A program made the translations under genes and the position numbers. Below are positions 46,451 through 59,525 of a stretch of 64,000 bases of DNA, in pieces. Numbering within the stretch: the first letter of the stretch is position 1; every line of letters begins with the position of its first letter. Origin of the DNA: Rhyacophila brunnea (Eukaryota; Arthropoda; Insecta; Trichoptera; Rhyacophilidae); NCBI GenBank assembly GCA_022495005.1, contig JAGYXB010001854.1, forward strand, positions 391,053-455,052. The letters run 5' to 3'. The notes under the pieces are model-generated. The model was not told where the DNA came from. It saw only the letters and a list, made by a program, of their open reading frames with translations, and ran no database searches.

Positions 46451-47070
46451 CTTGATTTCCTCAGATTTCTGTAAATATCAAAATCTTGCAGTATGTATGT
46501 GAACCATGAAAAATTTAAATCCATCCAAAATTCGCGTTACGTATGCTGGAGGGTTAGTATGTTAATTTCGCAGGTATGTTGGTAAATAAATATGGAATAT
46601 CATACGGGATTGTTGAATAATCTGGAGAATTGGATATGTATTAATCGATTTCACGGTAACTAGGTTAACGGATCCATAGTTGATTAATTTATTTGGATAT
46701 ATCACTTTTGGTAACCGAATGCGTGGATTTGTTTTAGTAAAGTCTATATATATTTGCATGTGTATACAATTTTTATCCGTAAACAAATATTTGTTTTAAA
46801 CTTGACACCAAATCTACGTTCATTTCAATATTTAAATGTAGTTTGTATAAATAGTCGACTACTTCATAAAAATTATGCATATTAAACAAAATAACACTCC
46901 GAGAGTCAATATGTTTACACTTGGTATTATAGCGCCTGTATATATGCATAGATTTACTGGCAACAATAGTGTGTAAATTAAACTATCGCGATAATAAGTT
47001 TACTGTTTACACGCCAACCTCATTTTCCAAGCGTAAGCGAGACGCGTTGTCGTCATTGTATGGTGATATT
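46451..47070. other. Gene-free stretch
   Basis: AT-rich, nothing recognised. Confidence 0.35.
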
Positions 47071-47422
47071 TGAGTCGTATAGTATCAAAAGTAGAACTGT
47101 CGCAAATATATCTAAATTTAACTAAGTATGCCAAATTATTCTTCTGACCATAATGTACGACTAACAATATAATATTCGAATCAAAATCATATTTGTGTCG
47201 TATAAAATTGTGATGGAAAATAGGGCTTGGTATCAGAATTAGAAGTGTTCAATACTTTGGAAACAAAAGTAGAACAGTTGAATTTGAATTGAATTTCTAA
47301 TTTTTAAATGTAGAAACTTATTTCATGCTATTATAACACTAATAAACCCAACAAAATGTTTTTCGTCATTTTCTCGAAATGATGAATAATGCACAGATCT
47401 ACTTTTGATACTATACGACTCA
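47071..47422. mobile_element. MITE with ~30-bp inverted repeats (352 bp)
   Basis: The left end TGAGTCGTATAGTATCAAAA then GTAGAACTGT is inverted at the right end with one mismatch. ATTT lies at both edges if the element starts at GAGTCG. An internal AAAGTAGAACAGTTG echoes the terminal repeat. No coding sequence. Confidence 0.75.
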
Positions 47423-49205
47423 TTTAATAGATTGTGAAAATTATGTAAACATCAAAATTCTCGTCTTAATGTGGTTCGTATTTTTCCGGCAGGCTTTCCA
47501 CTATCGTTTTATTGTGCATACCTAGATATCGCACAACTCCCAACAAGTTTTTTGATATATGCATGCAATTTTGCAACTTGCACGATAATATATATTATAA
47601 TATGTATTTTCTTATCATGGCCACAATAATACGTAAAATAAATATAATATAGCAATAAATCCACTCATGTGTAAACGGGGTATTTTCAATGAATAAAATT
47701 GTCATGTACTTATCGTTTTCTCTGAAAATATATCATAATATGGTTTTATTGTACTACTAAACCACCGTTCATTATATTACAATAATTATGGTGGTTGAAT
47801 GCATAAGCCCATTAATTGATACTTAGATCCAAATTATCAGTATTTTTTCATCAACTCTACTGTCTCTGCCGTATTTCGAAAACACTTATTAGATTTGTAT
47901 GATAATAAATTATTATTAACCATTCAGAAAGGTACAAGCGTACTTTGAATAAATAACATGCAAATTCGTCATGATAAACGAACATTCTATTGTTAAAATT
48001 GTTTTTAGGTAAAAAAAATATATTCCATCAGTTATTAATTCAAAATGTTTGTATTTTCTATATTAATAATATCTTTAGCACATAATACATTTTGTATTTT
48101 TGGAAAATTATACTAAAATGAAAATTTATTATTATCAATAAAAGAGTTTAAAAAAACCGTCAGTAAGACTTTTTTGTAACAAATGACCTATATTTCTTTT
48201 AAATATATTCAAAAAATCGTAATCAATTTAGTAGGCTTCTATGTGTATCCTAATGAAACACTACTCAATGCTAGAATTGTAGCATACTCAGTTGAAAATT
48301 TGAAAATTCTCGTTATACGTTAAGTGTAAATACGTATTTGAAGTAGTTTTTTTAAGTGTACATAGTTAAGTCTACGAACAAATAAAGCAATTAAACTTTT
48401 GCCTACAAATCAAGCTTTCTAGTTTTATTGCTCTTTGTCTAGCATTATTTATTAGATCAATAATACTTAAAGCGTTGTTTACATACAAATCGTAAAAATG
48501 GTTCAATCTTACGAAAAGCCAAATTTGTGACGCAAACTTTTTGATTTCATCTTTCTGCTTTAAAAATTTTTTGCAAACAAGTCCTGCAAAATGTATGAAT
48601 TGTCAGCAAATTATTTACTAGTTTTTTTTAGTGTTGATAGTAAAATTAATGATACAATCAAATCAATGTTAAAACAAATATAATAAAAACAACCCGGTAA
48701 CGCAACAGGACTCGTTATGATTGATATTATTAAATATTTTCAAATTTAATATCATATTGGTCTAACGTTCTTAATATATTAAACCGCATGCATTCGATAG
48801 AAAACACTAAAATTACCAGTTACCACGTATGGCTCAGGACCAAGGTACATAACCAGAAACACAGAAACCGTACTGTGCTCATTTTGGCAGATAATGTTGT
48901 GTGGTATTGTTCCGACCCATCAATAATACAGTCAGGGTTGAAATGGAGATACATCACTGAACTGTCCTCTTTGGATAATAGCTTGCTTGTCGTATAGTTC
49001 ATTACATTTTCGAGTTGTATTTATGAACCTCGGGTATACAAAACTGAACTGAAATGAAGTGTTTTTGGACTGATCTGAATCGATATCAGTGACAAAGACA
49101 CCTTACTAGGCGATTATTTAGACTTTAGAACTTATTTTAATTAATAATAATATCAGTTTTTTTCTTTTATTGTGTTAACTGTCAATGTCATGTTAGAAAT
49201 GCATT
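47423..49205. other. Gene-free stretch
   Basis: AT-rich, nothing recognised. Overlapping 60-69-codon frames at 48,788-49,002 on both strands are not convincing. Confidence 0.35.
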
Positions 49206-49310
49206 GTATTATTAATTTAATTTAATAAAACGCCAATTTTTTAACGTACTTATTCCACTTTTATTTAATATCTGCACCGGTTTCGTCCGCCTCAGAGGGA
49301 CATTTTCAAC
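49206..49310. mobile_element. Half of the fold-back element
   Basis: It matches the left arm of 23,774-23,975 (AATAAAACGCCAATTTTTTA, GTACTTATTCCACTTTTA, CACCGGTTTCGTCC) up to the tip GAGGGACATTTTC. The right arm is absent. The palindromic MITE at 49,321 sits 10 bp beyond. Confidence 0.7.
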
Positions 49311-49320
49311 TAAATAATCT

Positions 49321-49519
49321 GGTACAGTTCGGTTATGAGGAATACAGCGGCAAACACATTTAAAAAATAGCTGATATACTGGATTATTTATTAGGTTAAC
49401 CTAACCTAACCTAACCCAACCTAACCTAACCTAAACTAACCCAAACTAACATATAATCCAGTATATCGGGTATTTTCAAAATGTGTTTTCCGCTGTATTC
49501 CTCATAACCGAACTGTACC
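49321..49519. mobile_element. Palindromic MITE, second intact copy, 8-bp TSD
   Basis: 199 bp with the same GGTACAGTTCGGTTATGAGG ends and CCTAA-type core as 3206-3409. It is flanked by an exact AATAATCT duplication at 49,313-49,320 and 49,520-49,527. The second independent 8-bp duplication confirms the element boundaries. Confidence 0.9.
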
Positions 49520-49527
49520 AATAATCT

Positions 49528-51420
49528 TAATACAATAGTAATTTATCAAAAAAAATCAAAAGGTGACAGAAATAATAGAATTTATTCGTTATCAGTATGT
49601 ATTCACTGTTGGTGAATGCGCATATCGCTTGAAAATGCCGAAAGGCTAAACCCGGGTCGCAAAAAACGACTCATATGGAATAGTACAAAACTTAAATCTA
49701 TTAAAATATTATCATTACTTAAGTCCCGTAATTAATACTAACAAGTACCTGTATAATTTATGTACTATTGATATCTATAGCTTACTTACTCCCAAAAGTT
49801 ACTTTCAACCACTGTCGAAGACCATAATATTATTATGGTTGTAGTGTCAGAAAGAATAAATAGTAATTCTAAAGTATATTTTTGTGAAATTTGGTATCGA
49901 TGATTTCATTACGGATTAATCTAAATTCTCACCGCTTTAAATGTTATTATCCCAGTTACAATCATATTGTTTTAAGTAGGTACTAGGTAGATAATCAAAT
50001 TTTCTTGGAATTATTAATTCTATCATTGCCAGCTGCTAATTGGCTTACGACCTAATTAAATTAGTCCTTATTCAATATTTCCTATAAATTCACAGTGGTA
50101 ATCGCTTCATCTTCGATTAATCTAATTATTTTCAGAATAAAGCAAAACGATGAAATCCTTCAGTAGTTTTTTTATTTAAATAATCACAATCAAACGCATG
50201 TAAATGTGTGCTGCGGAGTTAATCTCATACCGCTTTGCTAGACGTAGTCTTACTGGCAGTATGTGACATATGATTGAACAGACGTCTTGCGGAATATTTT
50301 TTAAAAACATAAACCATTACAAATAGTCCCGGCATATGGAATTATTTATGTATAAGATAATTATGTAAGTAAATCGAAAAAACATATTGTTATATTATAA
50401 ATTATATTATTATGACTATATTATTATATTTTGTAAAAAGAACTGTCGCCTTTTTTTTCTTCAATATTGCCACCTATATACATTGTTTGATAAAGCTTTT
50501 AAATAGCTCATGAACATTTTCATTTTGACGTGTCTTGAGACCGTTTAGTTTTAAGTCAATACTGAGATCGGTAGCTGATTGACTGATAAATCAGGTGAGT
50601 GCTGTTTAACTGAGTACTTGAGACAGCAAATAAGCATAAAAATCCAAAGACGTAATTCGGTCGCTATTTTGGGTACTCTTGTTGTATCTACGGGATTGGA
50701 GGAGATATTTTATATACTGGGGGAAACCTGGGATAATAAAAATTTTAATAATATATATTCTGTTATGTACTTTTATCATTTAATTTTACGCCTTTACTCA
50801 ATAATAATTTTTTGTTCTTTTTGTATTATTGTATATATTATGTCGGAAAATATATATGAATTTCGATAGTTTAATTTTCCATGTATTGTGTTTGACGTAT
50901 TATACCGTTAGTACATAACATCAAAGAAGCCATCACTGATTCACTTCTAAGTGTTTATGTCCTATAGGTACTTACACTTGGAGGCATAAGGCTCGAAGTG
51001 ATCTAAATTCTAGAGACCTGATAGTAGAAAGAGTCTACATTTCAAAAACGCCATAGGCAAACTTTTTCCTCCACTCAAACTTTTTCTTTTGAATTTAAAT
51101 ATAATTCTTGTTTTTTTTTCAAGTAAAATTATACAGCGAGAGATGAAACTGTGCCTCAGGCATCTAAGGATTCAAGATCCTAAGGCCAGCACCTCTTACG
51201 CATGTGAAATAATTTAAAAAATATAATAATACAATCATTCCATTTAACAAACAGGGAATAAATTATTACACACAAGAATCTACGTAAAAATACAAAATAG
51301 AATTATAAATCCATTTTTGTACTATTCTTTTGAGGTCGGATAGTTTTTTTATACTTTATTTTTTTTCCTCTGTACTATAATCAATATCTAAAAACATGGC
51401 AACACTGTTATAAACCGACG
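49528..51420. other. Gene-free stretch
   Basis: AT-rich. A 96-codon frame (50,579-50,869) ends in a hydrophobic segment but matches nothing known. Confidence 0.35.
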
Positions 51421-51893
51421 TCTATTTTACAACGTTTTTATTAGCTCGTATTCTTATTTTTCTGGTGATTGTTTGTCCGATACAAATCTTGCAATTGATT
51501 TTTAACTAACTTTCCGACAAGCTAGACATATGAAACTTTTAAAATATATCAGAACACGATGCCAATGCATTCTTTTAATACTTTTAGCCATCTTTAAGCT
51601 GAATTGAATTCATTTTCAGTTAATTGTATTTTGTATGAAAAGTTATTTCGGAAGAAATCCGTAATCCAATCCACCATTATTGGTTACTAAGGAGGTGGTC
51701 CTAGCAACTAAATTATTAATAAATTTGTTAGTTACTATGGAAATCAAAATGACATTTCAGTATTCTATATTTATTTGTTTGTTTGTTTTTTATTTACTTC
51801 ATATCAAGTACAAGTATGAGCACAATAATTCATCAGAAAATTTTAAAACGTTGTATGTAAAAAGTTCTTTTTATCTTGTAATTATTTCGTAAT
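51421..51893. mobile_element. Long-inverted-repeat family, left-arm fragment
   Basis: It starts TTTTACAACGTTTTTATTAG and continues through GATGCCAATGCATTCTTTTA and AAAAAGTTCTTTTTATCTTG, as in the left arms at 4352 and 25,975. No right arm follows before the window's next features. Confidence 0.75.
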
Positions 51894-52347
51894 CCTTTTG
51901 CGTTGGAGATCATCAGTAAAACATATTCCATCAAAGAGAGGAAAATCCACAAGTAATTTTAGAGAACCCGTCACATGCTGCACAAGTTACTGTTTGGTGC
52001 CATTTTTGGGCTAGAGTCGTCATCGAGTCGTACTTTGAAAATTATAAGTAAGTGTTTTATAAAGTACCCTCATGACAATAAAATTACTATTTTATCAAAA
52101 CGATGACCCAGTATAAAACAGTAACAACTCATAAAACGTAGTTTTGAGATAATCATGTTTTAATATTTTGAATATTTTACAATACACAAGATTTGACAAG
52201 TTTTAAAAGGATACATGTCAGAATTTATCTATTCTAAATTAAAACGTATGGTCAATCGCCGGTTTTAAATGGAAACAATTCGAAATGAATCTGTACATAA
52301 CTGGTTTTGTTTCAAAGTTTGTAAAAAGGGTTTTTTGGCTCTCAAGG
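51894..52347. other. Gene-free stretch
   Basis: Nothing recognised. Confidence 0.35.
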
Positions 52348-52349
52348 TA

Positions 52350-53649
52350 CGAGGGTGGGTCAATAAGTCCTTAGAAAAGCCGACAAGTGGCGCGACTAGT
52401 ACTGTAAGCGGTTTGTTTTCATGCAGCGGCACTACCGATTCAGTATGCTGCGAAGTTTCAATCAGATTGGTCGGGTTGTTGTGTGTTTCTCGTACATTTA
52501 AAAAAAAATTTTCTTGTGGAAAATGGAAAACGGAAAATGGAGAAAATTGAGTTTAGAGCTGTTATTAAACATTTTAATATAAAAGGGTTAACAGCAAAGG
52601 AAATAAAAAATGAGTTGGATTTAGTTCACGGCACATCTGCTCCTTCACTTGCAACTATTTATAACTGGTTAAATGAATTTAAACGTGGTCGTACATCAAC
52701 AAAGGATGAACCACGCTCAGGACGTCCTGTAGAGGTGACTACACCAGAAATGATCAATAAAATCCACGATATGGTATTAAGTGACCGAAGATTAAAGTTG
52801 AGTGAGATAATTGAGGTTACAGGGATCTCAAAAGGTAGCGTCATTTCTATTTTACATGACAAATTGGGCATGAAAAAAGTTTCTGCAAGATGGGTGCCGC
52901 GTTTGCTCACAGTCGACAATAAACGCAATAGGGTGGTGGCCTCTAAAGCCCTGTTGTCGCTCATGCAACGCAATCCGGATGAATTTTTTCGTCGCTTTGT
53001 GACTGTAGATGAAACATGGATACACCACTATACTCCCGAGACGAAAGAACAGTCAAAGCAGTGGATTGCGAAGACAAACCATGTCCAAAGAAGGCGAAAA
53101 CCGTAAAATCAGCTGGTAAGGTTATGGCTACTGTAGTTTGGGAGGCACGTGAAATTATTTTCGTTGACTATTTGGAAAAAGGAAAAACAATAACAGGGGA
53201 TTATTATGCATCTTTATTGGACCAGCTAAAAAATGAAATTGAAGAAAAATGGCCTCATTTAAACAGGAAAAAAATCCTCTTTCATCAGGACAACGCCCGT
53301 GTTCACACATGTTTACGATCAATGGCTAAAATTGAAGAATTGAAGTTCGAATTGGTCGACCACCCACCGTATTCGCCAGATTTAGCCCCCAGTGACTTTT
53401 TCCTTTTCCCAAACTTAAAAAATGGCTAAGTGGACAACGTTTTTTTTCAAATGAAGAAGTCATCGATCGGACAAATGCTTATTTTGAGGACCTTCCGAAA
53501 ACTTATTTTTCTGTCGGTTTAAAAAAAATTGAGAAACGTCTAACCAAGTGTATTGAGCTCCAAGGAGATTATGTTGAGAAATAAAAAAGGAATACAAAAA
53601 TAAAAACTGTTTTAATGCTTTTTTCTAAGGAATTATTGACCCACCCTCG
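52350..53649 (+). mobile_element. mariner element C
   Basis: 1,300 bp with TA duplications (52,348-52,349 and 53,650-53,651) and the same ends as copies A and B. Confidence 0.95.
52537..53584 (+). pseudogene. mariner transposase C (two frameshifts)
   Basis: From the ATG at 52,537 (MEKIEF) the N-terminal two helix-turn-helix regions, WVPRLLT and VDETWIHHY are intact. One base is lost near 53,070 (GCGAAGACAAACC versus GCGAAAGGCGAACC), shifting frame. The second frame carries HQDNARVH and YSPDLAPSDFFLFPNL, with all three D,D34D acids present. One A lost from the run near 53,420 then causes a stop right after PNLKNG, removing about 50 residues. Before the first lesion the protein differs only slightly from B. 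Confidence 0.93.
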
Positions 53650-53651
53650 TA

Positions 53652-55824
53652 TCTAAATTATTTTTTTCGATTTGTTTCTGGACAAAAGCAATAAGGGCTC
53701 ATTTTTACGAGTATTTTGATGCCAACATCGCGAAATGTCGAATTTTTGACTTGTTACCGTTCAGTACTGGGTCATCGAAAATTTTATAATCGTTAAATAG
53801 TAACAGGTAATGAAAGGTCTACAAAATTTTAAATACTATATTTTTATTTCAAAACATATTTTTACAAAAATAGTCCATTAATTAATAATTAACAATATTA
53901 TGAAACATTTACTTACTTTATTAGTTTTTATGTTATATATATAAATTACTACTAAATCCTTAAATATATAAACTATTTTTCTTACGACAGAGCAAATAGT
54001 TATGGTAATGAAAATTATATCTTTTCTTATACTTTCCGGGGATGCTATATAATAATAAAATAATAGTAACGGTTAACCTTGGTATAATATTATACTAGAT
54101 TTATAAACATAAAATGTTTTTCTCTTTGCAATAGTTATTTTAATTTAATTGAAAATGGAATTTTAAAAACAACGCGTTATTATTTTTCGTTAAATTCTTT
54201 GCTATTTTTGATTTGAAATTTTGTTTTCGAATTGTATTTTTTACACTGTGAAATAATACAGGAAAGAAAATATTACACCAACTGTTTATCTAAGGATATA
54301 TATATATATATATATAACATCATCGTGTAGGTATATTCTCTTTGTATAATTTCCCTGTAAAATCTTTTATTCCGAGATTTTATTTTTGATATTAGGGCAT
54401 GATTAATTGGATCCGGGGAAATGATATTATGTGGCATTACTGACGTAATATACCAGAACAGATTACCAATCAATACATACTCATATATATACCTGGGATT
54501 ATCGATTAGTTACTATTGTGTTAAACATTTTATCACGTTTGGTCAACAACCCTATTGCATAAAGAATGTGTATTGGGTACTACGCCATTATGGTCCTCCG
54601 TTTATTTCTTTAATTCCGCTAATGGCTAGAAAAATTAGATATTTCTTTAATGTTCTTCTATTTTATTTAGTATTTCTTAGTTATGTTATCTGTACAGTGT
54701 TTCGAAAGCGCATCGCGTCTTTTAGAGTACTAGGCAGTCGTTAATGACATGCTGCAATACCTGAGATTGCCATCACATTGACAGCCTGCAGTCATCGTAC
54801 CTTAGTTTGAATCTGTTTGTATAGGCTTTCAATGCTTCGTGATAAGTTAGTATCTGTGTGAATTGTTAAAATATTGATTAGGGTGTTGAGATTTCAGAAT
54901 TAGATTTTATGTACTTATTTTTTTTTATTTGAACTACAAAAGTCTGATTTAAAAAATGTGACTAGTTTGAAGCACTTCTTCTTTGTTATAGGTAATCATT
55001 TTTCTCACTGTTGTGGATGTGTCGTCAGTATAAAAGTAATCAATATTTTCTCTCAGAATTTTGAAGTTAAAAATGTTTATCTACACATCACAGTATTAAT
55101 AAACCTGTCTCTAATTCACAACAATCCCTAATCAGCATCTTAGTTCCTTGTCTATTTACGATGACTGGTTAATCAACTAATCAATAGTGTACAAAAATAA
55201 AAACCTCAGTAACAAAATTTGAAAAAACAAACATAATTCTGAGATGTACATATAGATTCTTAATGGAAATTTCATATTACTTAGTCGCGTGACTTCTCCG
55301 GTATTTTTATAGCATGAAATTTCTCACAATAATAATTATTACTAACCAACCCACCAAACAAGAATAAATCTAACCTGGGGACGCGAATTTGTTACAAAGC
55401 TTCTTTATTTTTAACCGTAGGTACGTACAAAAAAAAACACGCGATGTAAGAAATCATGTTATTATCGATCTATATAACTAACGCTAAGTGTTTTACGAAT
55501 ACCTACTATATTTTCTCTTATGGTATCTTAGAGAGACGCCAGACTTAAATATGCCATGTTTATTAGTATTTATCTCCTAGGTTACGAAGCCCTGTTACAT
55601 CGAATTTTTTTTTCAAAACATTTATTCCTACTTTTATAGTTTTATTTACAATCTTTTTATGCCAGCATTTCCCAATTAATTTTAGTTGCGGAACCCTTTT
55701 AGATTTCAATCACAAATCACGAAAAATGTTATTTCACTCGATAGCCAAGATGTAAAATTGTAACTTTAATATTACGAAAAGATAAGAGATCGGACTACGC
55801 AGCATCTCATCACATTAACAATGC
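53652..55824. other. Gene-free stretch with a (TA)n run
   Basis: A (TA)n microsatellite lies at 54,295-54,316. A 107-codon hydrophobic frame (54,421-54,744) matches nothing known. Near 55,662 a hAT-like terminal motif was noted but has no partner. Confidence 0.35.
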
Positions 55825-56079
55825 GTTACCATACTTTGAAAAGGTTCTAACTGACATTTTGGCCTAAAATGACTTTTTGGTGTGAAAAGGTTCCATTATC
55901 CATATTCTATCATATACGTTCATTTCAGAGTAATCTATTGTCAAATATGGGAATTAGCAGTATGCTGAAGTTCTTTCTACATGTCTTTTTATATTTAAAA
56001 TATGACCATTACAAATTTCAAACGCTCACAGCTCTAAACATGGTCAAGTGCAATTAGAACCTTTTCAAAGTAAGGTAAC
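55825..56079. mobile_element. Short MITE with 26-bp inverted repeats (255 bp)
   Basis: GTTACCATACTTTGAAAAGG then TTCTAA (55,825-55,850) is inverted at 56,054-56,079 with one mismatch. A third partial GAAAAGGTTCC lies inside near 55,885. No coding sequence, no clear target duplication. Confidence 0.65.
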
Positions 56080-58329
56080 ATGAACAAAAATGTGACAAAT
56101 CTAAATATACAATTTAATTAAATTTTTTGTTCGCTGATGAGTGATGACTTAAAACTCTTCTCAAAAGTCGTTGAACTTTGACGGCTTTCATCAAATTCAA
56201 CCTAAAATAGAATTAAAGATAATATATTAGAATGGGAGAAGCGTAATAAACAGACTTTAATTTCAACTAGAGCCTCGACGGTATTGTTTTTTTAATATTC
56301 GCTGAATTTCAAAGTTCTCTTGCAAATATCATCTGTTAGAGATCTTGGCATTACGTTCATAGTAAACTGACGTTTATTAGCCATATGGTTAACATTTGTA
56401 AAAAAGGGCTACAAATGTTCAAATTCATCTTACGTACTTCTTGAGTCTTTTTGGATGTTACAATAATAATCATTATATTTCCTTAATTTGAAGCAGACTG
56501 AAGAGTAGATTTATTGTTTGGACCCCGCATTAGTTGAAATAGAACCTTCCGTGGGTTTATCTGAATGACTTTCTCTTAAGACTGCTAATCTATATACTGT
56601 TGACTAAACACTAGATTGACTAGAAGATATCTATATTTCGTCACGTATTTTTTCTAACTTATACATGATGTAAATGTGAGTTCCATTCCATATTTTTTTA
56701 TAGTATTGACCTGCGTGCCCTGAATTTCCTGATAACTATCCCAAAATGCATAACTAATGTAATGGCCAGTAATGCCAATTAGAAGAGCAGTAATTGAGTT
56801 GAATCAAATTGCTTTTAATTTTAATATAATCCACTTCCTTATTGGGTCTCCTTTGTTCGTTTGGTGTACTTCCGTATACTTTTATATTATATTTCTGTTC
56901 ACTTTTTTAAAAACCCATTTTGTATAAACATTGTTAATGCTGTTACAAATTTCTTTGTTTATTTTTGACGTCATGTTCTGAAAGTCTTAAATTATTTATA
57001 ATCTCTAAAATATTACTAATAAGATACCATGGTCAAGTAAATGTGGTGACGAGCCTGAAGTCTTCGTATTAGTAAAGGTGTATCTTGATAACAACATTAC
57101 CCTCGTCTAGTAGTTTCCTAAACGAGAATCGACTGCGAACAGTTAGTGACAATAGGGTCAGGGGATCCCCTATTAGCACGGCAAAAGAAGAATCTTATTT
57201 TGTTATAAGGGTCTTCGGAGGTCACGCGTGACGTGACAGTCTGCAAGCCTAGCAACATTATATTGTGCTTCAAACTAAACTTGTACCCTTACATTATTAT
57301 TAGTATTATTATCATTACTTGGTACTTTACCAAAGTGCCGGAAAATACCACTTTACTTTCATTGTAGGAAAAGTTTACTTGATTTTCTTTTGTATGATAC
57401 AACATTCTAATGATTATTTCACGTTAAAGTGGTTATATTATTTTAGTATCAGCTACTTAAGTACTTTCCGACACAATATCATAATTATTATTTACAATCA
57501 TATAAATATAACATTACAATACTTAGTAATGCTTACTAAAATTTGCATTGGAATTGTATTTATGGTCTTTAAAACATTGTCATTTTAACTGAATATACCT
57601 ACAGAATATGACACACTTAGTTGTAATCTGAATTGTATGTGTTTTTCAATAACATTATTCTCAATGACTTCATGCAGTTATTGAAAAGAAATGTTAAGTT
57701 AAAACTGATACCTTGACTTCTACGTAACTCATGGAAAAGCTAATATTAAATGCACATGATAAAAACTGAGAAAATATACATTGTTATTGTCGACATGAAT
57801 ACCTACATGGATAAATCATACAATGACTTTGTTGTTCACATTTATCGAGATATTAATTACTATAGTTTATGTTTATATAATTAAAAGTAAATAATATATA
57901 TATACAAAGAAATTGCCTGACTGTCAAAAAAACAAAATTGGTTCATATTTAAAATAAATATACAACATATCCTGGATCTATGGAGAAACAAGGATCGATT
58001 CAAATGGCAAAACATTACCATTTAAAACTAAAATTGTCCAGTATTGGCAAACTGATTTCATCGTCAGTTGATAAGCCAGTATATCACTTTATCGCGAAGT
58101 TTGATAGTTTTGGACTGGAACAAGACATAATTGGAAAGGTGCCGAGTGAGATAAAGCGATGCAATAGACTTGATGAAAGGACAGTCGACAATAACAACCG
58201 TAATCATAATTATATTTGCCTCGCCGAATTCCTACGTACGAGAAGAAATCGCTTGTACGCATACTCAAATTGTTTTTACTACTCAATACTCATTGAAAAC
58301 AATGCACTGATCGTCAAACTATTCGTTCA
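56080..58329. other. Gene-free stretch
   Basis: Mostly AT-rich. Bases 57,130-57,260 are GC-richer and unassigned. The longest frame outside mobile elements, 127 codons at 57,980-58,363, has no recognised domain and its 3' end overlaps the diverged repeat at 58,330. Confidence 0.35.
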
Positions 58330-58555
58330 GCAAGCCGTGAGTGATGTAATACGAATCAAGTGATATGAGAAGATCACGCGAGCTTCAAAGCGTAATACTA
58401 TTTATTAACCATTAATAATAATAACCACAAATCGCAATGAAATCATAACATAATATTACAAGTGAATTGACACGCTTTTTACATTGTTATGAATCAATTT
58501 TATTTCTATGAGACAATAGTGCGGTTCTAAATACATTCCGCGATCTATGCATTAT
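58330..58555. repeat. Diverged repeat shared with 45,842-46,030
   Basis: See the partner copy: it has the same opening CGTGAGTGATG block and the same CTTTTTACATT and CATTCCGCGATC blocks, with longer AT-rich spacing here. Confidence 0.4.
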
Positions 58556-58633
58556 TAGACATGCTTGATATAAAATAAAGTAACGATCGCATCTCTTTTT
58601 ATATAACATAGTTTCTTTCCTGTGCATTAAAAA

Positions 58634-58851
58634 TCATACTGTCAGAGTCGTCTCAATTTTACGTGTAAAACGACTTGGAGGTATTATATACCTCAAATAT
58701 TTCATTAGTGTATCTTCCTCACAATGTACCATCTTTGTCGATACAACTCCGTAGACCCATCTCAATATCTTCTTTTCACAGATATTCAGGTTTCTCTCAT
58801 TTAATATATAAGGCCCAACATTCCGATCCATATGTCAATGTGGGTTTTGCA
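58634..58851 (-). pseudogene. Non-LTR reverse transcriptase thumb/tail fragment
   Basis: The minus strand reads ILNERNLNICEKKILRWVYG, matching the 'L.IFERKILR.IYG' block common after the reverse transcriptase core of insect non-LTR elements. No catalytic motif is present and the rest is degraded. Confidence 0.5.
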
Positions 58852-59124
58852 TTATTTTATTTTTGTTTCCTTTGAAAGGAGTCTTTATTGTAGGTGTCTC
58901 TATTAACTGTCGTAGGATTTATATAGCAGGCAGCAAACGTAATATATAAATGGGAAATGAATAAAAAAAGTCTCAAATTATAATTATAGGTGAATGCTAT
59001 AATTACTTACATGATATTAAAAAAAGTGTTTAAAAACATGACAGTGCGGCGGGGATGACACAAATGGGAACTAGCACTTTTAATACATATAATAAACCAT
59101 GTTCGATTAACAAATTCTTGTTTT

Positions 59125-59525
59125 TACGAGAAATGGATGTTAGCTACTTTCTCAACCTAATAGGTTCACATTATGGGTCCAAATACTTGTTTTTACCTCC
59201 ACCACCCGCCACGTCTCCACACTCGTTATGCAGGCGTATACCGCGGCATAACGAACGTTACGCGTTAATCAAATTTGTGCCGAAAGTGTCCCAGGAACAA
59301 CTTCCCAAAACCTTTGTTGGCGTGCACTAGAGTGTGCGTGATTCCTACTTCGATATAACGTATTACGGTCAATTTTCGATGAGAAAAAACCTTTTCGCTC
59401 CCCGTAAAATGTCGCAAACTTTTTAAAAGTTGAGAAACAATGTGTGAATTTTCCAAACTCGGGATTCGTACCCGGGACCCAAGACAGTAAGCTTGATGCG
59501 TAACGGCTCAGCCATCGTGCGCGTT
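59125..59525 (-). mobile_element. SINE copy split by ~220 bp of other sequence
   Basis: The minus-strand head at 59,525-59,421 has an A box TGGCTGAGCCG and a B box GGTACGAATCC. The tail part at 59,125-59,195 has CTTGTTTTTACGAGAAATGG and CTCAACCTAATAGG. Between them, 59,196-59,420 does not match the other copies and is GC-richer, so it may be an insertion or a longer variant. No terminal repeats were recognised on the inserted part. Confidence 0.6.

Noticed and set aside
54421..54744. 107-codon hydrophobic frame
   Set aside because: AT-rich DNA readily gives hydrophobic frames. No recognisable membrane-protein family or context.
55662..55700. Second hAT-like end (CAGCATTTCCCAATTAATTT)
   Set aside because: No matching opposite end within several kb.
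57980..58363. 127-codon plus-strand frame, the longest outside mobile elements
   Set aside because: No recognised domain, no clear splice or promoter context, and its end overlaps the diverged repeat shared with 45.8 kb. Frames of this size arise by chance on this scale.
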